Of a DNA stretch of 64,000 nucleotides, positions 13,001 to 25,500 are shown piece by piece (position 1 is the first letter of the stretch; each line of letters starts with the position of its first letter). Origin of the DNA: Acanthaster planci. Its lineage: Eukaryota; Echinodermata; Asteroidea; Valvatida; Acanthasteridae. The translations under genes were made by a program, and so were the position numbers. The notes below the pieces were generated by a model that worked only from the letters and a program-made list of their open reading frames with translations, ran no database searches and had not been told where the DNA came from. Location: contig NW_019091372.1 of assembly GCF_001949145.1 (NCBI RefSeq), positions 1,528,142 through 1,592,141 of the forward strand. The letters are read 5' to 3'.

Positions 13001-16000
13001 GGAAAGATGCCATTTAAGAAGGGCTCAACTTTTATGGGAAGGAAATTTTAAATGTTTCCCCAGATGAGATTTGAAACAAAGATTACACAAAAATGAGTGG
13101 TGAGGGAAGTGGCCGACGCCGACCTAAGTCGCTTGAGATCAAATCCTCTCACCTTATACTCTTCGACGATGACGGCCAACGCGTCGTGGCCCGCTTTGCG
13201 TATCTCGTCCATCTCCAAGGTGTGCCTGGCCTGCACAGCCTCATAGCGTTGCCTCTGCTCCTCGGCCTCCCGACGGTGACCTTCGACCTCTTTCTCCAGC
13301 GACTCCAGCTTCTCTGTCAGCTCCTCCCTGACCTGGAAATCCAGAGGGAAAGACTTCTGAGAACAGAAGCCATACCGCTTGCCAGCTCATCGTTGAATGG
13401 AACTTTTTCATAACAAGGCTAGCCTCTCTGAATGACATGATCAAACTGACCTACTGTGTACTGACCCTAACTCCCTTGGCCATTTCACAAGGAATCTGAT
13501 CGGCCCTGAGCAGATGCATCCCCTCATCGGTTGAACAGAGCAGTGTTCTTCGAAAGTGTTCATTTCACTGGGTAATGCTTGTGTTTCGTGGTCGTTTGTG
13601 GACCAGGGATGCGCAGTTACTTCCAAAGGAGCCTCTGTTGCTAGGAAAATTGCATCCTCTCTTGGTCCAGCTCGGAGCCAACTGAATGCCCCAAAATACT
13701 TCATATCAGCCATGTGAAATCCAATGAGATTCTATGGAATTTACAAACCCTTGAAGGTGAGGGTTACATGTGCAAGTACGAAATATTGGATTCTTTGCAG
13801 TCCAGATTTCAAGGACAGCCCTCAAAATTGAAGTGGTTCTGTTCTTGATAAACACACATTATTTGCTTAGCAAGTTATCTTTGCTTAGCGGCTGAGGGAA
13901 ATGGATCCACCAACCTTCAGTAGTCTAATCTTCTCTCGTTCGGCGGCTGACAGCCGCTCTTCCATCCGGGCCACTTTCCCAGTCATCTCGGCGGCGAAGA
14001 CCTCGGTGGAAGATGAGGACCTCTTGATGAACCGCTGGCTGGCTGGGTACTCGTCCATCTCGCCTCGGAGCATGTCCACCTCTTCCAGGTGCTCACCGTC
14101 TGCCGACTCGACGTTGTGGTTCTCGACGGGTGGAGGCCCACCGACTGCTCCCTGAGGGGCAACAGAAGTTCATTAAGGGAATGATGCAAAAATTCAACAA
14201 GGGGTAATTTGAGCTATCCCATAATACCCTGATAAATCTTGTAAAACCTCGAGGTCGACCTTAAGTTACCTCCTTCACCGCCCCAAGTCCCCAAGCAATT
14301 TTGTACAGGAGCTTCTAAAATCTGCAGGCATAACACTGAAAATGCAAGAAAACAGCACGTGCAGGGCCACCAGGATGCCCCTAAAAATTTAAAAGATGAA
14401 GCAATTTGGGACATTACCTCGGCTCCGTACAAGTCTTCGTCATCGTCTAGGCTGTTCTTTACAGGCTGGTTCTGGAGTGGTGCTGCTGCTTGGGCCTACA
14501 ATAAATTGCAGGATGAGATGCCGATTACTAGACGCAAGGACCTCTTTTGAGTTTAACGGCCCTCGAAAGAATCTTGTTCGGTGTATATCAACAGCAATCC
14601 TCAACATTTCCCCTCCCCCCACAATGTCCACTTCCATCGCGGTGCTAAATGTAAGTGATAAATCAAAATGATCTGCTCGGGTTGCTCAGTTTGTAATGCA
14701 AACTACAGCAAAATCACTGGAAGAAAAAAACGGTCTCATGACTCGTTTTGTGTGATTCAGTTCACGGATATTATACTCAGCAGCAGTACTGACAGAAAAA
14801 AAACAACAAACTGCCAACCTGGGCTTGCTGTCTAGATGCTTCCGCCTGAGATGTGAGTTCGGGGGCGGCTGCTACCGCGACCCTCTGGGGCACAGGGTCG
14901 GCAAACGGGGGGTCAATCTGGGGCTGGAGGGGAGGCTGCGCTTGAGCTTGGGCCATCAGGAGGTCCGGCTGACCGGCGGCGGGATTCTGGACGGAAGCTA
15001 GGTATCGTTTGAAGGGGAATGGAGTCAGGAAACAACCACAGGGTGAAACAGAACACCAAAACTGCTCAGATCATGTCCGATTTCAGTATACTATATATCA
15101 AGATCAGATGAAGTGTCATATGCCCGTTTCTGGTTCGGACAGAGACGGCGAAATGGTTTGAAAATGCCCAGCGTCTACCTGAAATTGTGCTGTTCATCCC
15201 TTTGAAAAACGAGTATTAAAATGGTGAGGCGCCTAGAATTTTGTTCTGCTTAGTGATGGAGTACACCTTTTTATGTAAATTACTGTTTGAGTGAATGGAA
15301 TGACACTTGGCACTGCCCTGAAATAGTGCTTAGCAAAATTTTCAGCAACAAGAAACAGGATCTTTCTCCTAACTGTTAAGCAGCGCCATGAAATGGGGTC
15401 TGTTGATGGTGGTGTCGTCAGTTCATCACCCTCTATTTTTAAAAACTGCCCGGAACAAGGGAAATACAGTTGGAGATTTCCCACAGGATCAATTGACAGT
15501 GCAACTGACCGACTGCATCCGCATGTCGTCATTCCCAATAAACTCTTTCCTCACCGATAGCAAAGGATGCCCAAGGTGAGGGACTGGCCTCCACGCCTGG
15601 CCCCGGCACTTGCTGGGCAAGCTCGGGGGGAGGCGCCACTGCCTCCTCGAAACCACCAAAGTCGCCCCAGTCATCATCCATTCCACCCGCTTCTACCTAG
15701 AAAATTGGGGAATACAGACATTGAAATCTGTGTTGACATGGTTGTGAGTCACAAATAGAGGCTATCCCCTTTGTATTCTTTCTCTTTGGGGTCAGGCCTT
15801 GGTGTGACCGGAACAAAAAACAAACAAGAACTAAAGTAATTCAATCATAAAATATCAACTATATAAGGCCCATATATTGTAATTTAGGGAAGAAAGGAAG
15901 AAGCAGTGTGAACCCCGACCACATTCCATTTCCCGGTGTACAATTTTACAAAGAGATTTGGCATTATTTTCAAATGACTTTTCTGACAAAATTGGAAAGG

Positions 16001-17049
16001 AATCTTTGTCTTTTCAATCTTTGGATTTTTTTTTGACAATGTTTGCAATAAATAACCTTCAGCATGTTCAGTTGACTGAAATTACGGAAATATTATTAGG
16101 CCACGAGAATGAAAGTTTTAGATTTGCGTCCATCGCCTACTTGCTCCAAAACTCCCCGCCAAAAAAATTCATTACTTACAAAAAATTTAATAATTTTCAC
16201 AAAAAAGGTTATTAAACAAAGATTTAAAATCCCAAATCACAAAGCACCAGTAAAAGGGTATCAAATGCACATACCTAGGTACCTACGCATGCCTACCTTG
16301 CTTACTACAAAAACGATAAGCTCCTAGGCCTAAAATCTCCTAAAATAGACCTACATCATGCATACGCATAGCTCCAAACTGGGGGCCAGTCTATTGGACT
16401 CCCTCTGTATATCCTAGGCCCCACAGCGGTCCGTTCAAAACGTGGGGACTCAGCGAAAATGTCTTGTAAGTATGAGAACCTTTTTGTGTGTATGGATCAC
16501 TCACCCCATCAAACCACCGATGTATTACTTTGGGCGATTTCCAGCACATAAAAGTCTGTGAAATTTTGGTTTTGATTTGGGTCATTCATTTTCTACAGCG
16601 ACTAACTCCCGATCACTGACACAGTCGGGACGGTCACTATACATGCCATCTTGCTTAAAGTAAATAATGAATAATGAAAAAACGCCTCATGCTTTTCCGA
16701 AATGTTCTGCATGCAAATCTAAAACTTTCATTTTTACGGCCTTAGGCTTAGAAAAAAATTGACGTCAGGACAACAACATTAAATCAACATGATCATCTTT
16801 TCCAAGAGGCTGATTAAATTTCGAAACATGATTTCTAGACTGTAACTTTTAAAATAAAGGCACTGCTCAGACTAGCTGACTTCTCAATACACTGTACTTG
16901 CCTAGGCCCACGACAACAGCAACCTACATGTAGGCGCCTACCAGTACCATGCCTACCTGGGCTGGCGGCTCGGCCGCTCCTGGCGCGGCAGGCTGCTGCT
17001 GTGCCGCCGCATTCGGCATATTCGAGAAGTTAGCCCAGTTGTCTGCCAT
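10082..17049 (-). CDS. CCDC91: CCDC91 homologue (GGA-binding partner, p56)
   Basis: Coiled-coil accessory protein which, in mammals, binds the GAE domain of GGA adaptors at the trans-Golgi network. Exons, 5' to 3': 16957-17049, 15555-15696, 14819-14997, 14418-14495, 13915-14151, 13153-13332, 12843-12950, 12294-12455, 11323-11499, 10832-10945, 10082-10216. Phases join exactly, giving 534 aa (human 441). The N-terminus is acidic and aromatic: NWANF (4-8), DDDWGDFGGFEEA (38-50) and PWASF (72-76), matching the GGA-binding DDFGGF/PWAAF region of the human protein. A Pro/Gln/Ala-rich linker follows, then long Glu/Arg/Lys coiled coils. The family signature RKAGHDALAVIVEEYK is at 288-303. The C-terminal exon carries RSMASLDLFLESARQQL, close to the human end. 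The start at 17049 was chosen because the acidic/aromatic motif begins there; an in-frame upstream extension exists. Nearly all 3' exons are phase 0. It is divergent from FAR, 5.5 kb away. Confidence 0.93.
10738..10802. repeat. Perfect 25-bp inverted repeat in CCDC91 intron 10
   Basis: The left arm 10738-10762 (CAAATTAGGTCCTGTGATGT then CATTG) is the exact reverse complement of 10778-10802, with a 15-base loop. The arms contain TGACATCA, which resembles a CRE/AP-1 half-site arrangement. No flanking direct repeat is obvious. It is most simply a small foldback MITE lying 30 bases from a coding exon. Confidence 0.85.
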
Positions 17050-18406
17050 TTTCACCAAATAAAACGTGCTGTTCGTCTCGCTTAACTGCTCCTCACAGGC
17101 CAACAAACAGACTTCACGGCCCTATTAAGTGAAAAGTGTCAAGCAGTGGAACAATTATCCTTAAAAATGGCTAAAATCGGCAATATTATGAGCCTCAAAG
17201 TCAGTACTGTAAGCGGCCATTTTGTCGGGGGGAGTGTGTGTGTGCTTGCTACAAGTTCATAACTCCACTCAGACTATTGAACAGGCGCGTGATATAAAAA
17301 GTAACAAATATTTCTGTTATCGGTATCAAAAGGCACAATAAAGCACAAGTACTTTCCAGTGTAAAATAGTATGAAAATAAGAACTAAATTCTGGCAGCAG
17401 CAACGGTCTGTGCAAATGAAGAACAAAGTTTTTTTTTCATCATTTTGGTCGACACGCCCCCCTCGTAAAACCCCAAGAATTTGGAAAATGAAACTTACGG
17501 GGATAAATTTATTTCGAAGTTTATTTGACTACCCCGTATCCTTGAGTAACAAATCCTTTATGCTGATTTTTTTATAAGTAAATAGTTGACACAGGCCTTT
17601 ATGTTTTCATTATTGTTGAATGTCCTTGATTCCACACAAAACGGTACTAAATTTTAACAATTGGCGCGCCATAAATGGACAATGGACACAAATTAAACTT
17701 GTACTAGTCTTATAGTTAGTAGCTTATTAAAACTGTTTTTCTTAGGAAAAAAATGTGTGATTATCATTTCATGTTTAAATTCCTCGGCGTTGTTATGTAA
17801 AAATATCTCCATTAAGTTGTGGAAATGTTAGTGAATTTCACCACGAAAAAGTGCCCCGATTCGTTGGAATAATTACGCGCGATTATTTGGAGAAGTTTAG
17901 TATGAACAGTTAAGAATGTAGTCTGAGGCCACTGATTTTCAAGAGGCCATGTGGGAAATAAACCGTAGAGGTGAACAGGAAGTGTTTTCTGCACCATTGG
18001 GTACCAGATTAACACCTGATATTTTTAACATCGAGGACATCGACAAGGTCGCCTTGCCCACCAACTGGTCTCGATGGAAGACAACGGGTCGCGAAGGAGA
18101 TCGCAGAAGGAAGCAGTTTTTCAAACAACCCTGTAGACTTGAGATAAGTAAGAGCTACCAAACAAAAATATGGTAAGCACGAACGATTTTATGGTATTGA
18201 ATGGGAAATCAGGCCCGCTGTTGTGTGGAAATTTGTTGTGAAAACGGAAGTCTGTTTGTGGGCCTACATCATGCGTTCGACTCATGCTCGTAGTGCCGGT
18301 AGTACACTGGACGAGCATGATGAGCGAGGCCAATGTAAATTACTAGCACATATTGGCCCATTGATAATGCACACTCGGGGCCTCTGTAACGTTACACGTC
18401 ATAGGG

Positions 18407-19488
18407 CCTACTTTCGCAAGGTAGGCCTAGCACAGCATTTTAATTGGCGCCCTCAGAGGCATGTGCACGGATCTGTGAATGACAAAAAAAATCATTTGCC
18501 CTAGTAAGGCCATGAGCATGGTGAGAATGAAGATCCCAGATTTCCGTCCAGACAATTTGGAAAACCCATGCTTTTTTTCATGATTCATAATTCATTAGTC
18601 ATGATTAGTTGGTGTACATACCGCACATCGATATCGTGTACCTTGTACGCATCTATTCTCTGATCTATGCAAAGGGACAAACCTTGAAAGTAGACAAGCT
18701 TGCAGTCCGTCTTGCATCCTGCCATTTGTAGCCATTTTTGACCATTCCCGACAGGAAAAAATAACTTTCTGGAAAATAATGAAATTTGTTGGCGGCTATT
18801 TCTGCGGTATGCTGGCGGTGGACGGAAATCCGGGATATTCATTCTCATAACCTAAAGTTAAGGTACCTTCACAGACACAGTCTTAAAGAAAATTAGCATT
18901 TAATTTAAATGGCTCCGTGCCTTGGGCCTGGCCTAATAAGTAACGTTACACCATTTAGTGGCCATGAGGATAGAAGTTGTAATGTGCATGACAATATAGT
19001 GGCCAGGTCCCTTACTTTGCCACTCACTGTGAAAACCAATCAGATTTGACAATAGGTGGCGAAATTAGGGATCTGGCGACTAGACGATCACGCGGGGGGG
19101 GGGACACGCATGTTAGGTTTGCGTCCTGAAAATTTCAAAAACACATGAGGCATATTTTCCACTTTTCATTATTCATTATTTAATTTCAATCCCCAAGTAC
19201 AGACGCTTTTTGGAAAGAGTTCCACATACGGACAACACTTGGTGCCTCTGTGCACAAACCTATGACACTTGGCTGAAAAAATATAAGTGTTATCTAAATA
19301 AATGCTTGACAATTTTCTCAGCTAAATTTCACTTTTTAGGACATGTTATCACTTTTTGATGGTTCTTCATAAGTTCATGGATCAGGTCAAATAGGGATCA
19401 TCACAAAAAAGAGACCTGCAGTAAAACATGCATATAAAACGTTCAAGCTGATCCGACATACAAAAGCCATGTAGCCTTAGCTAACGAT
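18407..19488. repeat. Direct duplication, copy A
   Basis: Nearly identical to 19610-20820, with a constant offset of 1203 bases over the first half. Differences are scattered substitutions and small indels, plus a ~120-base segment (about 20568-20692) present only in copy B. The copy stops at a single N at 19489. The level of divergence looks like allelic variation rather than an old duplication. Confidence 0.85.
18999..19080. repeat. ~80-bp MITE with TA flanks (copies at 20202-20283 and 55082-55166)
   Basis: The terminal inverted repeat GTGGCCAGGTCCCTTACTTT pairs imperfectly with the far end (GTGGCGAAATTAGGGATCTG then GCGAC). TA dinucleotides lie on both sides, as for Tc1/mariner-type MITEs. 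A third copy at about 55082-55166 keeps the same core, including ACTGTGAAAACCAAT. The copy at 20202-20283 is part of the larger duplication. Confidence 0.6.
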
Positions 19489-19489
19489 N
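19489..19489. other. Single N (probable assembly join)
   Basis: An isolated ambiguous base exactly at the end of duplicated copy A. Two more isolated Ns (46983 and 48025) also sit at the edges of a duplicated block, which suggests these mark contig joins rather than ambiguous base calls. Confidence 0.7.
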
Positions 19490-19609
19490 CGCGTTTTTGA
19501 AATATCTTAAATGGTGTATTGCATTGTCCCCTCTTCACGAATCATTTGTCACCCCAGCTACTGAAAAAAAGTAGCGCACCAGGTTTCACGGGCTAGTATT
19601 AAGTCGCTT

Positions 19610-20820
19610 CCTACTTTCGCAAGGTAGGCCTAGCACAGCATTTTAATTGGCGCCCTCAGAGGCATGTGCACGGATCTGTGAATGACAAAAAAAATCATTT
19701 GCCCTAGTAAGGCCATGAGCATGGTGAGAATGAAGATCCCAGATTTCCGTCCAGACAATTTGAAAAACCCATGCTTTTTTTCATGATTCATAATTCATTA
19801 GTCATGATTAGTTGGTGTACATACCGCACATCGATATCGTGTACCTTGTACGCATCCATTCTCTGATCTATGCAAAGGGACAAACCTTGAAAGTAGACAA
19901 GCTTGCAGTCCGTCTTGCATCCTGCCATTTGTAGCCATTTTTGACCATTCCCGACAGGAAAAAATAACTTTCTGGAAAATAATGAAATTTGTTGGCGGCT
20001 ATTTCTGCGGTATGCTGGCGATGGACGGAAATCCGGGATATTCATTCTCATAACCTAAAGTTAAGGTACCTTCACAGACACTGTCTTAAAGAAAATTAGC
20101 ATTTAATTTAAATGGCTCCGTGCCTTGGGCCTGGCCTAATAAGTAGCGTTACACCATTTAGTGGCCATGAGGATAGAAGTTGTAATGTGCATGACAATAT
20201 AGTGGCCAGGTCCCTTACTTTGCCACTCACTGTGAAAACCAATCAGATTTGACAATAGGTGGCGAAATTAGGGATCTGGCGACTAGACGATCACGCGGGG
20301 GGGGGACACGCATGTTAGGTTTGCGTCCTGAAAATTTCAAAAACACATGAGGCATAGTTTTCACTTTTCATTATTCATTATTTATTATTTTATTTCAACC
20401 CCCAAGTACAGATGCTTTTTGGAAAGAGTTCTTCATACGCACAACACTTGATGCCTCTGTGCACAAACCTATGACACTTGGCTGAAAAAATATAAGTGTT
20501 ATCTAAATAAATGCTTGACAATTTTCTCAGCTAAATTTCACTTTTTAGGACATGTTATCACTTTTTGATAGCTGTTATAACATTTTAAGGGAAGATTAGT
20601 GCCGTCCGTATATGGAACAGTTTTCCACTGTTCAAGTGCACTGCCAGACTACAACCAATTTCCTTGCTAAGGGATGAGCTACATATACATGTTGGTTCTT
20701 CATAAGTTCATGGATCAGGTCAAATAGGGATCATCACAAAAAAGAGACCTGCAGTAAAACATGCATATAAAATGTTCAAGCTGATCCGACATACAAAAGC
20801 CATGTAACCTTAGCTAACGA
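19610..20820. repeat. Direct duplication, copy B
   Basis: Second copy of 18407-19488. It carries an additional ~120-base segment around 20568-20692. The ~120 bases between the N at 19489 and the start of homology at 19610 have no counterpart upstream of copy A. Confidence 0.85.
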
Positions 20821-22522
20821 AGGATGAAGTGCATAAATGTGTTGTTTTAAATACAGCTTCCAGAAGATTCAGAACTCAGATTTTTGTCATTTGGTGTCTT
20901 TTTCTTACAAATAATAAAATTTTTGTAAATAATAATTTTTAGGGGGCAGTGGCGTCCGGGCATGTGGGTGGTGGATGCAAATCTACAACTTCTTGTCTCA
21001 TGGCCTTAGGCCTACGACATTAATTTTAATCTTCAAAAAAAATCCATATGGGAATGCTTGAAGATTTTAGATTAATGGGCCTGGGGCCTACTGCCTTTTT
21101 TTCTGAAAAAAAACTCTGACATCAGTTTTTAGACAAACTTGCCAACCACATTTGGTGGTCATAGGCTATTGTCCAACTTGTCCAAGAATCATTAAAATCA
21201 GGGAAATAATAATTAGGTGTCATTAGTGAAACTGGTATATATATGTAGCTAATTATTTGGAGATGACTTTGCTGCCTTGAGCAGTAGTTGGGCATTCAAG
21301 AAATGAAGTGGTAGGTGTTAAAAGCACAAATAAGTCAGTTTGTCATTCACCTTGTTTGAATTAAATGCTCAATTGGCCAGTTCCAAGTATGCACATGTTG
21401 CCCCGGTAACCATTCCGAAATCAGACTAAAGTGCCCAGACTCGGCATTAAAGTTTAGCAAAACTCGCAGTGTTTTTCTAAGTCTTTCTTTGCTTGCTTAT
21501 CTAACTGCTCTAGGTAGCATTACCAATCAAATCCAATCTTTCAGTAACACACTATTAAAAGAATCGGTTTGTCTTCCCTCATCTGAGGTTAGATTACAGG
21601 GGAGATCTGTTATCATTGTCAAATTTACAAAACCGCCAAGTTATATCAGTTAATCGCTGTTGGTCCGGAACATGCCAAACAAAGAAGAATGTTTCGGATT
21701 GTAGCTAATTAAAGACAGACGGACTAAATATAGAATGGAAGCAGCGGCTTCTTAAAAAACTGCATCTTATTGGACGACATCAACTGTATATTTTTAGAAT
21801 CTTATCACCTGCTGCGTATTGTAATCGTATTTTCATTGAAAAGTTGACTGTTGGGATTTAACTTTGTGAAAATTAACTTCAGCAGCATTGATGGTAGGTG
21901 GATAGTTGTATCTATTGTAACAACGCATCTTTTTGCACCTGTAAGAGAAAGGAAGAAATTGAGGAATGTCTTTGCTTTTGTAGGTGGCTCTAATAATGCA
22001 ACCATTTGTCAGATATTAACTTATTAAAAGTCATGTTTGCCCAGTGTTTATTGTGTAATTTTCACCCAGAAAGATAAACATGTGGGGCTGCCCTATAAAA
22101 CTTGGAGATGGCCTGGCAAAGTCCATCATTTGTCTGGTCGTGCTAACCTGTGCTGAGGGCAGTGTGGCACTGTTCGGTTCCTAGGGTTCACACACGTATG
22201 CATACATATACATTTGGACAATTTGCACACAGGGTCTGGCAAGTTTGAATAATTCAGACAGCACTGTGCAGCTTATCTTCATTGTACGTGTCCAAGGAAC
22301 ATTCCCCAGTGATTCCCATGTGCAGGCCTAATTCTGGTCATGGCAATTTTTGTGTGTCGGGCTTGAATCAATTAGCTAGCATCTGAAGTGTTGCCTATGT
22401 GACTTTCCTGCCCTGGTGTGTGTTGACTTTGCAAATTTGAAGCAAATAAAGAAGGGCTCAGTTTTTGTCACTCGCTGACTGAAAATTTGAAAGAGCCTGT
22501 CGGCACTTGCCTTAACGTTGAA

Positions 22523-25500
22523 ATGCCTGCGTTTGCCGAGGGAGAAACTGCAGTGGACATTCAGGAAAAGCCTTTAGAGGAGGAGACAGATCTGTGGACC
22601 ATGGTAAGTTTGCTGTGTGGAAGTGAAAAAGAGAAGGCACCGTTTTCGGACAGTAAGTCGTGCAGGTGAGAAATTCCTCTCACCTGATCTGAGGAAGGAC
22701 AACAAGAGCTTGCTGATAATGATCGTCTCCTGACAGCCAAACGTTATATTTTTGTTCTCTGTGTTCATTTGCAGGCGACGAACAACAATGCCTTGGTCTC
22801 CATCCCGGAATACTTCACGGACAAGTCCATTTTCATTACGGGGGCGACCGGTTTCATCGGCAAGGTCCTGGTGGAGAAACTGCTGCGGTCGTGCCCCACC
22901 CTCAAACAGATCTTCCTTCTCGTCAGGCCCAAGGCGGGGCAGACTGCGAGGGAAAGGCTGTCTGTGATCACCAAGTCAAAGGTACGTACCCACTCTGACA
23001 CCTGAGAAAGCTGTTTGAAGATCCAGTTGGAAGGATGCATGAAAGACGACGAACAACAAAAACAAGTGAAACTTGTTCTTAAAACTAACTTCCTTCAAAT
23101 TGTATGGTACAGTGGTCCAGTGGTTTGGGTGTCACTCCTTCGTGATGGCGTGAGTTCATGGGTCATTCCCTGGATACCTCAGTGCCTGTGTTCTTTAGCT
23201 CAAGACATGTCACTGCAACAACCTACCCAGGACTGCTTAATGAGTACGTGAGGTGGTAGAGAGCAGACTGGACGGATCTCATGCTGCTGCAGAAAATCTT
23301 GTAGCCTTGCAAACAGAGATGAATAATGAAACCTTTGAATACTGTGGCAGTTACGCTGTTATTTAAAATTTGTCTGAAATTCTTAAACTGCAGCTGGAAT
23401 CTCTAGCATGCATCATAGGGAATACGATTTTGTAACAAGTGTTTAGAGAAGAGTTTTGGCTTTATTAATACAAAGTAAACCCTTAAAACTCCTTGAGGCT
23501 GACTTCTTTTGTTTGGTTTGATTGTAAATTCTCACGTTTGGGTTGCATTGTTGTTCTTTGTAGCTGTTTGACAAAATCAGGGAGGAGAGCCCCGAACTCC
23601 TGGACAAACTGGTGACAATAGAGGGTGACATTATGGAGCCCAACCTCGGCATCTCGGAGGAGGATGTTGCTAGGTTACAGGAAGAAGTTCACATTGTCTA
23701 CCACAGTGCGGCTACGGTGCGGTTTGACGAGAAACTTGGGTCAGTCATATAAAGTGATTTCTTTTTTTTTATGTAAGAATTGGTAGCCAATGTCAACCTG
23801 TCTATTACTTTGTGTTACTGGCCTCATTTTAGGATGGAGGTAGACGTTGAAACGATTAGCTCTTCCATCCAAGATGTGGCATAATGTATCTGAGACAAAA
23901 GTATTGCAGATTCTTTGAATCTGTTGTCAAATAATCGAGAATTCTCTGTCGGAGATGTGTGATGAAAACATTTATTCATGTTATGGCAATGAGCTTGAAT
24001 CTTTTTAACGGACAGATTTCTTAAGACAGCCTTAAGCAGCTTAAAATGTGCATGTATACATGTCTTTTAAACACGGGGAATTCCAGAAATTAGGGGTCCA
24101 ATTTTTTTTTGAGTCCCTGTCACATCTGACATATAAGTTCAGAACACATTTTCTAATTTCCAAGAGTGATGACTCAATGCAAATTACCTGCCAAACAAAT
24201 AGTAATAGTTTGAAATCAATTCCGGTGCTATTTCCATGTCAAATAACAAAGGTCAGACGTAACAGGGACATAAAAATGTCACACTTTTGGACCCCTAATT
24301 TCTGGAGTTACCCACAGTCATTGTGAACATGCATTCATCTTGTTTTGCACAGCCCACACATGGCACCCGATTAACGATAATAGGACAAGATTTGGAAATG
24401 GATTATGATAATAAAATCTAAGTTTAGTAACCTAAAAGGGATTAGAGATTTGTTATCATCTATGCTTTAATCCCTGGATAAGCTACTTCCAAAGAAGGTG
24501 AGATCTCTATCTTGCCAACTCCGTGGTTAGAAACCAATTGTTAAAAAATTGTCACACTGCACATCGAAAGATCCAACGCAGTTGTGGTCGAATGCAAAAT
24601 AAAGGCTCGGCCTATCGCTGATAGGGGTGGCTATTTCTATGCCAGTTTGTTTGTTTTAATGACAATGAATGTAACATAGATGTATACTCATGTACAGTAG
24701 CTCAAAGTTCACCCACGAACATTCGACAAGGGCAAATGAATATAGCTGGTTCATTGTTGCGTTTTGTAGTTATAAATTAAATTATTTTTTTTTTTGAGCT
24801 AGTTTAATACAACATGTAGAAAAGGGTGTTGTCGGTCACCAGGGAAGGGAAGCATTATAGATACACACATCATAATGTGTGAACTTTTCCGAGTTTGAAT
24901 TCAGTTGTGTAATCTTTGGATGCATAATGTACAACTTGCCATATGTACATTGTATACGGAGGCAGTTTATTATCAAGTGACACATGGGTCATTCTAGAAA
25001 TTAGGGGTCCAATGTTGTGTGTCCCTGTCACATCTGACATGATTTTTGTAAGTTCAGAACACATTCTGTAATTGCCAAGAGAGATGAATTAATGCAGATT
25101 ACCTGCCAAACAAATAGAAATAGTTTGAAATCAATTTACGTGATATTTCCAAATGACACAGGTCAGGTGTAATAGGGACACAGGAATGTCAAACTTTTGG
25201 ACCCGGAATTCATAGTGTGACCCACATGTGACCCACTGTTTCAAAACCAGGCTGAAGTAGATAACATCGATTCCCCCGAAGTAATGAAATTTTCCACTGC
25301 TCGTGTTCATTGAAGTTCCAAGGTTTTCAAAGCCATGGAAGTCGGTGATGGTTACTTGATAAAGTGGTTAAAGTAGGCGACGGTTACTTCCTAAATTGCC
25401 ATGCTGATGACACCGTTTTTGTCCTTTTCTGGCAGTCTTTCTTTGAAGCTGAACGTGGGCTCCGTCCAGAAGATGATAAAACTCTGCCAGGACATGAAAA

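Larger units (their letters stand above)
17050..22522. other. Divergent intergenic region between CCDC91 and FAR
   Basis: This holds the 5' ends of two divergent genes. Most of it is occupied by the duplicated block at 18.4-20.8 kb. Untranslated exons must lie here but cannot be placed from sequence. A plus-strand open frame at about 17949-18176 (including APLGTRLTPDIFNIEDIDK) has a protein-like composition, but no recognised family and no partner exon. Confidence 0.5.
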
